Assembly (NCBI GenBank): GCA_928212115.1
Contig: CAKMRJ010005634.1
Coordinates: 183,790,927 to 183,854,926 of the forward strand
Source: Lactuca virosa
Lineage: Eukaryota > Streptophyta > Magnoliopsida > Asterales > Asteraceae
Direction: 5' to 3'
Length of the DNA: 64,000 nt
Shown here piece by piece: positions 34,111 to 44,826 of the stretch. The notes below the pieces were generated by a model. It was not told where the DNA came from, did no database searches, and was given only the letters and a program-made list of their open reading frames with translations. Position 1 is the first letter of the stretch; every line of letters begins with the position of its first letter. Position numbers and translations under genes: made by a program.

Positions 34111-35129
34111 CAAAGGAATAAAGTCATTGCATATGTATCCAGATAATTCAAACTAAAGAAGACCAACTACACTACCCCCGACTTAGAGTTGGGAGCTGTA
34201 GTGTTTGCCTTAAAGATTTTGAGGTATTACCTGTACAGAACAAAGTGAAGGAACCACACAAACTTTGGAAGACATGCTCCGCGCGTGTGTGATAGATTTC
34301 GGTAAAGCATGGGATACTCACTTACCGCTAGCTGAGTTTTCATATAACAATAGTTACCAGCTTAGCATAAAGGCCGCCCCATTCGAGGCCTTATATGGAC
34401 GTAGTTGTCATTCTCCGATATGCTAGGCAAAAGTTGTAGATACTCAACTAGCTAAAATAATGCTAGAGATACTCCACTCACTAGCCAGTGAGATCACTCC
34501 TGAAACAACAAAGAAGATCGTTCAGATAAAGGAACGACTAAAAACCGCATATAGTCGTCATAAAAGCGACATTGAGACAAGACACAAACCCTTATAATTC
34601 AAAATAGGGACCGTGTCCTATTAAAGATAGCACTATGGAAATTTTTCATTCGATTTGGAAAACAAGATAAACTAAACCCCCGTTACATCGGACCTTGAGA
34701 AATCCGAACAAGGATTGGTCTGGTGGCTTACAAACTTAATTCACCTCAAGAACTCAATAAAGTTCATAATACCTCCCACGTATGTAATTTCAAAAGTGTC
34801 TCTCTAATAAGAACCTTGTCACTCCTCTCGATGAGATATAGGTCAACACTAAACTTCATTTTGTGAAGGAACCGATGGAGATCATGGATCAAGAAATCAA
34901 AAGCCTCAAACAAAGCTGAATAACTTTAGTAAATGCCCGATGGAACTCTCGTAGAGAGCCGAAGTTTACTTGGAAATTTGAGCAACAAAATGAAACAAAA
35001 GTATCTGCAATTTGTCAGCGGTGTTCCATCCACCACTAGAATGAAATACTAGTAGAACAAAATGATAGTGGAACAAAATATTCTAGAACATAATAAATTC
35101 GGGACGAAATTCCCTTAACGTGGAAGTAA
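34111..35129 (+). pseudogene. Gypsy RNase H/integrase remains and 3' end
   Basis: VIAYVS, TTPDLELGAVVFALKILRYYLY mark RNase H; at about 34250 the sequence jumps straight to the integrase core end TLEDMLRACVIDFG, HLPLAEFSYNNSY and FEALYGR, so the integrase front is deleted. The C-terminal tail (KKCLSN, LDEIQVNTKLHFVKEPMEIMD in shifted frames) leads to GGGACGAAATTCCC and a degenerate PPT before LTR B. Confidence 0.82.
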
Positions 35130-35500
35130 TGCGACATCCCGAAATTTAGGTCGAAGACTGTGAACGGTCAAGTTCACAGTAAGTCTCTTGGTAATTTGAC
35201 TCATTGAGTTTTAGTGCATCTAATATAGAATAAATGAGTTATTTCAACTATTATAAGATACCAGATGGTATCTTACTTCCAAATATGTAATATGGAAAAC
35301 AAATCAAACTGCTCAAACTATAACCATAGGAATACGTCTGAAAACTGATGTTTTGTATTAAGTAGTTGTGAGCAATACAAACACTCTAGCCTCGTAGTAC
35401 ATGTTTTCCTGTTTCCGAAAATATAAAGAACACCCAAAACAGAGTTCGTATGCAAAAGATACAACTGTTCTAAGAATCCAAAACCAGTATAATACTGATT

Positions 35501-35505
35501 TTCTG
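35501..35505. repeat. Target-site duplication TTTTC (left copy)
   Basis: TTTTC before the element at 35506 is repeated at 38988-38992 after it; LTR A has a single copy here. Confidence 0.93.
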
Positions 35506-38500
35506 TTGTGGTGTTGATTATGATGACATGTGCGGAATATGAAAGATCTAGTGAATCATCATGTAAAATCAAGAACACAAGGAGTAAATAAATCTATGTA
35601 AGCTCATATTAGATCTAGAAAGAATATACAAATAGGTTTGTACAAAGTTTCTCTCTCTAGTCTAACACTCCAAAATAGTTCCTTACATAATGGGAGTCAC
35701 TCACTTCCTATTTATAGGAAAGACTCAACCCATTTACACATACAAGAGGGTAAGCCTAAAACACTACATCCAAGAGTGACTTTGCACCCTAACATTCTCC
35801 CCCTCAAAGTTAGGATTGGATGTCCGGCTTCAATCTCCAACGAGCTAGCGCGATCAAGACCAAACTCCCCCTCGAAGTAACATCGGTCTTCAAATCCGCA
35901 AATGAATATTCGACAAACCCGAGAAGCTTCGAATACCCATCATTCTCCCCCTTTTTATAATAAAAAAAATGATTATAAAACCCACTAAGGGTGAGAAGCG
36001 TCCGAGGAATAGTCTTCACGATACCCCCCCTTGATGTGTAACAAAAATGAAACACCAAAAATCTTGCACGGAAAAACAATCACGAAAAAGCCTCAAAAAT
36101 TTTCCAAATTGGTGAAAATTTTTGACTTTTTGGGTGAAAGTTGCAAGATTTTCCAAAATCCGGGTAAAAAATGTAACTTTCTAAATTCTGCAGGGACCCG
36201 TTGCGCCAAAAACAGCCAAATATGCGAAACTCTACCCCATTTGCGAAACTGGGCATAAAGCGTAAATCCGCACAAACTGCAGGGACTGAACTTGAAACTT
36301 CTGCATTCTTCACAATTTTTTTTTTCAATATTCGAAACTGGACTAATTCTGCCAAGTCGTGAAAAGATTAGGGACCTAATTTGAAAATATTTGTTTTCTT
36401 CTTCCCAATTCGCTTCGTTAACCAGGTCTTCAAAATCCAAACTCATATTCAATTCTCCAAACTTCTCAATCGATGTATTTGAATCGATTTTGACTATTCT
36501 CAAAACAATTTTGACTTTTGGCATTAAACTGTTCTTCATTCTAATCAAGTTCTTCTTCCCAACAAAATCCAACAGCATCGATATACATCAATTAACAGAC
36601 CCATTCCAATTCCTACAAATACAGTCGATGCAAAACTCGACCCCAAACCAATGATTTTCGATCAAAATCAACTTCACAAAACTGATTTTAGTTGCAATCG
36701 ACTCCAAAACAACTTCCAAACACCAATTTCAGTCGAATCAAACAGCCATTCTTGATACAAATCTAAATACATATCTAACATGCAAAGCGAAGCCTTCAAC
36801 TGCTAAACCCAATTCGATTCCAATTGAACCATTTCTAAATCAGATTGCGATGCTTACGACCTTCAACCAGAATCGACATCAAAACTTATCAACAAAATCG
36901 ACCCTCCGATTCACAATCCTTTGATTCAATTTTGACTTTCAAAGAACTGAAATCGAACACCAGTCAAAGTTTCCTCGACTATTAACCCCAAATCGAACTT
37001 TGAATCGATTGAACAATCAACACATTCGATTACAGTCGACTCCATTTTCAAATTACGTTTTCATACAATTTCTACTCATCAGTTCGAACTTCAATCAAGG
37101 AATACTAATATTCGACATGAGTGAATTGAGATTTGATAAACGATCGACATCGACTACAGAAGAACATGAAAGAACAAAGTCTACTTTGACTATGTCTTTG
37201 ATTTTGACTCTACGAATGAATAACAGACTCTTGGGATATAAGGCTTCGAATTCAAAGATGAACAGTTAACATGATTAACAAGTTTGGGCTCAAATGATTG
37301 ATGAATAGTAATGGATTATGTGATTTGGGCTCAAGATTAAATCAAAACAAAATTAAATGTTTGATTTGGGCTTGATCTAAAAAAAATATTGTTGGATCAC
37401 CAATGGTGTTGAAACGGATTTGATCCAACGAGACAAATCGATCAAAAACGAAAAACACGAATCGAAATCATGGACGTTTTGGAATCCATTTGAAAATTTG
37501 AGATACCTTTTTGACGAATCGATTTCCGTTTGCAACGAACGAATCAAATTTAGAAGATCTTGGTTCTTTTGTCGGAATGAGAAAATCTCCAATTTGAACA
37601 TTGTACCACCCACTATGCGAGATGTACAACTCGTTCTTCGTGTTCTTCATATTCTTCAACGATCCAAGAACATCTTCAAAAGAACCACCAACACATTTGG
37701 GTTTTGACTTCAAATTCAATGCAACATTTGGAGATTGTTGCTTTGGAACACAAATTTGTTTAACGGATTTCGGCTTCACAACGTTTGACGATTTTTGTGA
37801 GTAAACCCGCTTGTTTTTGCGATTGATCTTCTTCTTCTTTTTCTTTCTCATCTTTTTGCATCTTGACTTCATGAACAAACCCACTTTCCACAACTTCAAC
37901 ATTGTGAATTTGAATCAAATCTTTTGGAGTTTGATACTTGTGAATTTCTTGGATCACCGGCTTCCGATAAGGAATCATTCCTTCAAACGAATCACAAGAA
38001 CACAAAATATCATCGGTTTGAACTCCAATCGAGCAAAAAACCTTTTCATCTTGAAAATCAACTTGAACGCCTTTTTCTTGAACATCATGATCATCATCAA
38101 GAACACCTTCCCGAGCTTCACGACAATCTGCATAATATTCAAGTTTATTGCTTCCATATTTGCATTCAACACGAGAAATTCCTTTTATGACTTCTCCATC
38201 TCTTCTATTTCTTCGTCTCTTTTGATATGTTGTAACCAAACGATCAAACAAATCTTTGGTTTGAAAAATTGGACAACTAATTAATTCTCCAACTTCATTC
38301 TTTTCTCCATTTACAACGATATCACATTCACTTTTCAATCCAACAGTCAAGCTATAAAGAAGATATTCAAATGTGCATTCACCTTGAACATCCTTACTAT
38401 GTATCATCCATTTCTCCATAATTGCTTCTTTTCTTTTGAATCAAATGATATGAACATGGGTTTTCTAGAGAGAGAAAGTGATTTTGAATGGGTTTTCTAG

Positions 38501-38987
38501 AGAGATAAAGCAAAAATCACTTGAATTCTAGTGAAGAAAATCGAATTATGAGTAAAAACAATGATGAATTCGATTTCTAGAATCCAAAAACTCTCCAAAT
38601 CACGAAGATCAAAGATCAAAAAATGAATCACCAAATCAAGATTGCCACCATGGATAAATTCTTGATGAAATCAAGAACACACGCTCTGATACCAATTGTT
38701 GTGGTGTTGATTATGATGGCATGTGCGGAATATGAAAGATCTAGTGAATTATCATGTAAAATCAAGAACACAAGGAGTAAATAAATCTATGTAAGCTCAT
38801 ATTAGATCTAGAAAGAATATACAAATGGGTTTGTACAAAGTTTCTCTCTCTAGTCTAACACTCCAAAATAGTTCCTTACATAATGGGAGTCACTCACTTC
38901 CTATTTATAGGAAAGACTCAACCCATTTACACATACAAAAGGGTAAGCCTAAAACACTACATCCAAGAGTGACTTTGCACCCTAACA
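35506..38987 (-). mobile_element. 3.5-kb non-autonomous LTR retrotransposon with an unrecognised ORF
   Basis: LTRs of about 290 bp (35506-35794 and 38697-38987) are nearly identical, with only a handful of differences, so the insertion is fairly young. On the minus strand a primer site TGGTATCAGAGC (38683-38694) follows the 5' LTR and a PPT (CTTTGAGGGGGAGAA, about 35795-35809) precedes the 3' LTR. No AP, RT or IN is present. The interior holds the ORF pair 37468-38419 and a low-information stretch 35810-37400 rich in AATCGATT words, where frames such as 36093-36578 look accidental. Confidence 0.9.
37468..38419 (-). pseudogene. Unrecognised gag-position protein, about 310 residues with one frameshift
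   Basis: I do not recognise this family. The first frame (38419 down to 37760, 219 codons) starts MEKWMIHSKDVQGECTFEY, has a basic stretch YQKRRRNRRD, a repeated GVQVDF / GVQTDD motif and a charged K/E tail. A second frame (37902 down to 37468) overlaps it and continues with KKMRKKKKKKINRKNKR, then NELYISHSGWYNVQIGDF and a C-terminus FKWIPKRP. Overlap of the two suggests one protein with a single indel around 37850. It sits where gag is expected, 265 bases after the primer site. No zinc knuckle, protease or polymerase motif is visible. It could be a divergent Gag or a captured host fragment. Confidence 0.5.
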
Positions 38988-39106
38988 TTTTCTTAAAATC
39001 GTTAAAACCGTTTCTATTCGTTGAGGGACTTTGTAACATTTGAATCCTAGTAAGTTTCCCTTTTTTCCCGTATTGAATTTATTTGTGCATTTTATCCCTT
39101 TGAGTT

Positions 39107-39984
39107 GTACGTGGGGCGTACCATAAGCTATGCTTAGCGTACAAGCTGTAAAGGAGTACGTGGGGTGTACCAAACGGTACGCTTAACGTACTCTTGCGAA
39201 GGTTTGGTCAGGGTTTCGGATGCGTATTCGGGCATACAACCTTGTATGTGGGGCGTACTCAAGGCTTAATGAAAACCCTAATTTTCAAGTGTGGACACTA
39301 TATAAGCATCCTTATGGCTTTTGAAACCCTCATTCCTCAGCCTCCTCAGACTCTTAAGCATCATGTTTGAAACCCTAAGACTCTCTCTTGCATTTTGAGC
39401 TTATAGTGCCCATTTTGGTGTGTTTTGTCCCATTTTCAAGAAAGAGAAGGTTGGTGCAAGGTGGTGGTTCAAGGAGGAGCGTGTAGATCCGGATTATCTG
39501 CTCCATTTCTAGCTTGTGTAAGGTATAAAGTTTTCATCTTTTTCTTTATAAGCTTAGGTCTTCTTGTTTAAGCTTTTGTACCCTTTTTGGTCCCATAGAT
39601 GAGATCTTGTGGTTTAATATCACTTCAGAAGCCTACAGTTGCCACTCTTGGTGTTCCTTTGATCCTAGATTCATAAAGTTGCCACCATTGAAGCTTTGAT
39701 CCATCCATGCATGAGTAATGGCCATTTTTTTTGAAAGTAGAATGTTATAATTTAAAGTTGGGATCTTTTGGGGGATGCAAAGTCACCAAGTCAGTGACTT
39801 TATGGTTCTAGATACTCTTTGGGACTCAGATCTGTGTTTTGGACCTTTGGACTTAAGCATTAAGAGCCTAATAGGAGGATATGGCTTAATGGAGGTGTAC
39901 GTTGGGCGTACAAGTTAGTACGCGCAGCGTACAAGCCATATAGCGAGTACGCTTAGCGTACAACTGAGTACACCCCGCGTACTC
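39107..39984. promoter_or_regulatory. GTACGC-TTA-GCGTAC inverted-repeat clusters
   Basis: First cluster at 39107-39191 and 39245-39259, directly before the TATATAAG box; second cluster at 39897-39984 downstream. Variants keep GTACG...CGTAC arms with spacers TTA, GCA, TGGGG. Confidence 0.6.
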
Positions 39985-40821
39985 AGTCTTATTGGGCTTC
40001 GCATGTTTTGGGCCTCGGTTGAACTACTTCTTTGGACCTTGTCGCTTTGGGCCTTCTTAGGCCATCCGAAATAAAGCTTTTGGACTAAGGAAAATTATTG
40101 GGCTTTAGGGCAAGGCCCATATGAGGGGTTTGGGCCCAATTTGGAAAACTGGGCCATAAGTGGGCCTTGGATGACCATTTGGCTTTGGGCCTTTTAGATT
40201 GTGGATTTGGGATTTGGTCTTGGATCAAACTAGGTCAGGGGTAAAATGATTATTTTACCCCAAGTTTGGGTTATGGTTATGATTTTGAACCCAATTGTTA
40301 ATTGGCTGTTCTTTGGATTGTTTAGCTCGGGGAGTCATCAGGGCATCAACTAGGTATTTCTTTCAGTGAGATTCAACATTCAAGGTGAGTTTCCTCACTG
40401 GGTTTAATGGGTCTAAGGGACCAATGTCGGCCCTTATTGATTATTGTAAGATGCTAGGAGTCTGTGTGACCCTTGCATGTATTATGTGTTGTTATGTGTA
40501 TCGGGCGAAGCCCGATGACTAGAACATATGCTAGTGTTTATGATCATTATATGTGTTAGCATGATTATGTGATATATATATTGTATGTGTGAAGTGGGCG
40601 AGGCCTTAGAGTAACAGATTTGTAAACCTAACGGGGCTTGATGCCGGGCAAGGCCCGATGTAGGGCGGGGGCCCAATATGTGATTTAATATATATGGTAT
40701 GGGGTAGTTTGGGGAACTCATTAAGCTTTATGATTACGGTTTTCAGTTTATGTTTCAGGTACTTCCAGTTCCAAGGGAACAACTCGGGATGACTGCATTT
40801 TACACACCACATGGATTCCAC

Positions 40822-41730
40822 TAGGGATGAGCTTTAGAACCGGACCGGTTCGGAACCGGAACCGGTTTTCCTATATTTTAAAAAACGGGAACCGGACCAC
40901 CGGTTCTAGCGCCGGTTCCGGTTCCGGTTCCGGTTCCGGTCCTGGTTTTTTGGTTATTTTTCAAAGTAGATACGGTTGAAATACTATAGATTATATACTA
41001 TCTTCCGGAGCTTGTAAATGATTCAATATTTAACCAAATTATGACTTTTTACATTCTAAATTGAAGTACAAACACTAAATTACATAATGAAAAAAGAATC
41101 AAGTAATTCCGACTCCATATGAGTGAGTTATGCGCATTTTAAAAGCGGGGGCAAATTCCAAAAAAATAAAAAATGCTGAAACAGAAAAAACGCAGCATTG
41201 ATATGTTGTCTTCCGGGGTCTATAACTGATTCAATATCTAACCAAAATATGTGTTTTTATAGTCTAAAATGAACTACAAACACCAAATTACATGCTGGAA
41301 AAAAAAATTAAGTAATTCCGACGTCATATGAATGAATTATACACATTTAAAAAAATGGGACAGATTCAAAAAAACAAAAAAATAATGCTGAAATATAAAA
41401 AACGCAGCATCGATATGCTTTTTTCGGGGCATGTGTCTGATTCAATATCTAACCAAAACATATGTTTGTACCGTCAAAAATGAATTACAAACTCCAAATT
41501 ACATGTTGGAAAAAAAATCAAATAATTCTGACTTCATATGAACGAGTTATGCGCATTTTAAAAAATGAAAAAAATGTCAAACCGGTTCCGGTTTTTAGAA
41601 CCGAGACCGGTTTTCATAAAAATGGAGAACCGGTAACCGGACCTATTACCAATTCCGGTTCCGGTTCCGGTCCAGTTCCGGTTCCGTTCTGGTCCGGTTC
41701 CAGTTCTGACGATTCTAATGCTCATCCCTA
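40822..41730. mobile_element. Non-autonomous hAT-type transposon (909 bp)
   Basis: Flanked by a perfect 8-bp duplication GATTCCAC (40814-40821 and 41731-41738), with termini TAGGGATGAGC and GCTCATCCCTA. Inside each end lie runs of CCGGTTCCGGTTCC, and the middle has three units of about 212 bp (starting near 40998, 41210 and 41422, each with TTC.GG.....GATTCAATAT.TAACCAAA). No transposase frame. Confidence 0.9.
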
Positions 41731-41939
41731 GATTCCACATTTGATATATCACTGTGATTTTATGATATTTGATACACTTGTTTTATTTGGGGTGTATGGA
41801 TGATGTTGGAATACTATTTTACTTAAATTAAAAATGAATACATTGGACTATATTTTTTGGGACGTTTCAGACTTGCACACTTCAAATGGAAAATCCGAAA
41901 GCATTTTTAGACTCAGGCTATAGCCTAATATTTAATTTA

Positions 41940-42149
41940 GGGGATGTTTGACTTATCTTTTTGAGAGGCAAAAGTCCTTTTTGGAAAAGTTACGAAAAGT
42001 AAGGTTTTCCTGACTTTTCCAAAAAAGTCAGTTTTTCTTATATCAAAAATCCAAAAGTAGCTTTTAAAATCATTTTACCAAACATCTTTTACATTTTATC
42101 TTTTCCAAAAAGAACTTTTGCCTCTAAAAAAGATAAACCAAACACCCCC
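41940..42149. mobile_element. Tourist/Harbinger-like MITE (210 bp)
   Basis: TTA duplication (41937-41939 and 42150-42152) and long inverted repeats: GGGGATGTTTGACTTATC at the left, inverse of GGGGGTGTTTGGTTTATC at the right, extending about 50 bp through AGAGGCAAAAGT. The site is empty in LTR A. Confidence 0.85.
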
Positions 42150-42452
42150 TTAATATTTGAAACATTTATAAAAGTTGAAAAATTAGACATTTTCAAATTT
42201 ATTAATCATGAAACCTTAAACTATTGATTTCAACATGATTTCAATTATTGGCAATACATTTTAGAAATAATATATTATTATCCAATCCGACAAATGTGAA
42301 TTTTAATGATAGATGTAACATTATATTTTTATTTACGAATATAACCATTTATATTGATGCATAACTAACATGTGGTCAGATATAAATAGGTTATTATAAA
42401 TTTTATAATACATACATTAATTTATTAATTTATGTGTCTAATAAACATGAAT

Positions 42453-42456
<4 letters not shown>

Positions 42457-42516
<60 letters not shown>
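42457..42516. repeat. AT microsatellite in LTR B
   Basis: 60 bases of (TA)n, homologous to the 37-base run at 27479-27515. Confidence 0.95.
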
Positions 42517-42517
<1 letters not shown>

Positions 42518-44431
42518 TAAAAAGCGTGATATTAAACATTTGGTACCATAATTTATACAGTTTAACTCAAAGGTCCAATCATGTGTTTTTTTAAAATAAT
42601 GCATACATTCATACACATACACACATATACAAAATACATAATTATTGAACCAATATAATTTCTCAACAATACATACATCCATGCAAGAAATTTATTTAGT
42701 AGCGAAAACCCTTCCTACTCGAGAATAAGGTCAGGAAGTACCCAATTAAAAATATACATCAATACATACACCAATACGTGTAAGATAAGCACCTTATTAT
42801 CCAAATACTTAGACATATGTATATAACTAATACAATGCAAGAAGTGTATATTTGGCTAAAATGAACACTACAAGTTTAGCAAAAATTTATAAAAGTTAAT
42901 TAAAAATCCTTCAAAGACTTTTAGTGTAAGAATAAACACTTCCAAGTTTTCTTTCCAAAATCTGATAATAGATTTCAAATATTCCTACACTCATAAAATC
43001 AAATCTAAATATTCTATCTTGGAGGAGAAGGTTGGACACTGGAAGGGACAACCAAAAATCCCTAACACTCTGTTCCTAAGCTGGCAGGAACACAGCATAA
43101 GGCCAACACTCCTCCATTTATAGCTAAGAAGTGAAATTCAAATACCAAATGATCAATAATAAAATTCACAAACAATTACACTAAGATTACTCTTCGCTCT
43201 TTCCTTTCCCTGTTTGGAGTTCCAGCCAAGAACACCGCCACATAGAGGTGTTGTTCATACGACAGCCAGCCAAAAGAACAGTTCACATTCGTGTTCTTCC
43301 TCTTCCCTTCCTGTGAAAAATCAAACGCAAAAACACACCAAAAACCACATCGATTTAGTGTCAAAAGCAAACCCAAAATATCTAATTTGTTCCTTCCATA
43401 GATTCATGATACAACAAACAACATCCCAAAAGACCATTTTTACCCATTGATTTCTATAAAAAAAAAAAAAAATTAAAAAAAAAAAGATGAAGACCGACCT
43501 GTGATATTCAAGCAAACCGCAACCCCGAATACCTGCCCTTCTTCCCGTCGAAATCCACTGCCAAACACCCACCGATCGCAAACACCCCTTGATCGGTGAC
43601 TGTTAACACCCTTCGCGACCGATCAAAGACCTCCGAAGGTCTTGACTCATCATTGCTGATGCTCGCATCGTTCCAGGCGGACCGGTTCCCTTTTCTCCCC
43701 TTCGGCCTCGTTAAACCCCGGAGATAACGATCCTTCTCACGATCGATCACTAAAACCTCGCCTGCTTCGATGCTACTGCTACTTGTGACGCCCGGACTAT
43801 GCACCTGTCAGCCGGACGAGAAGAGGGAAGCTTCGTTTCTTCGGCCTCGACGAAACCTCACGTCGCCTGTGTACCTTCGTGACTACCTTGACCGCTCGGA
43901 TTCCCTTTTCCTTTTGCCTGATTATTTCAAAGACGGGGCATAAAAGCCCTAACTTAGTTTATGTTTGGGACATTAATCAAAATGGACCCTCCATGAGATT
44001 TTATTAAGCAATAAGTCCTAAATCCTTTTTAGTTTCCAAAAAATGACTAAATAACCCCTGCTGCAACATTCCCTTTTAATATAAGTCCCAAACCCTAAAT
44101 ATTTTACCTGTTTATTCAGAAAAAGCCCCTCCTTGGTTATTTTTAGCAAAATGGATCCCAATATTCAAACATTAATCCCATTTGAACCATTTTGATCCCT
44201 CATTTTATTTATTTTTAACCAAGCAATCTTATTTTGGTTAATTAATTTACCAAACAACTCCAATAGTTAAAATTTGTTACGAAACGGTCCAGACAGTATT
44301 TCAAAGTTCAAGAATCATGGATTTATGGTTTCTTACATCAAGTTTCTCAAAGAAACCGAATTCGAACGATTGGAACTCACGCTTCAAGGGTGAATGCTTA
44401 CGACCCCTTTTTAATATTTTAATTATTTCGC

Positions 44432-44454
44432 GGGGGGGGGGGGGGGGGGGGGGG
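44432..44454. repeat. Poly-G run in LTR B
   Basis: 23 consecutive G; see the 18-G run in LTR A. Confidence 0.95.
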
Positions 44455-44826
44455 ATATACATGTGCCTAAATATTTTGTTTATACAAATCAATTTCCTTT
44501 GTAAGCGAAAATACAATAAATCTAGTTCATAAAAATATTATTATTTAACAATTTATCATATTGTTACGGATAAACTAGTATAAACTTTTCGTATACGTAT
44601 TATGATTATTTTATCGTGAAATAACCAATTCACACAACAAATACTACATGATCCAAAATTATATGATTTTTATGTGACATTGCATATTATAACTAGCACG
44701 TTATGAAACTCTATAGTATTTCAAGGATTTGAGCTATTACTATGCATGTTTATTTATATGTTTAAGTACACAACGTTTATACATGCACATATGTTCATTA
44801 ATTTGAAACATTCATTTTTATAAAAG

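Larger units (their letters stand above)
39025..41870 (+). mobile_element. Gypsy LTR fragment with GTACG inverted-repeat clusters
   Basis: Ends GGGACGTTTCA, but its expected mirror start is absent, so it seems 5'-truncated; exact borders in LTR B are approximate. TATATAAG at 39299-39306 is the likely promoter. GTGAGTTTCCTCACTG at 40384 and the flanking text resemble the LTR at 1664-3600, so the families are related. It contains the hAT element 40822-41730. Confidence 0.68.

Noticed and set aside
36093..36578. 161-codon minus-strand frame in the 3.5-kb non-autonomous element
   Set aside because: Downstream of the gag-position ORF, composition without domain signal, and overlapping frames on the other strand; probably untranslated.
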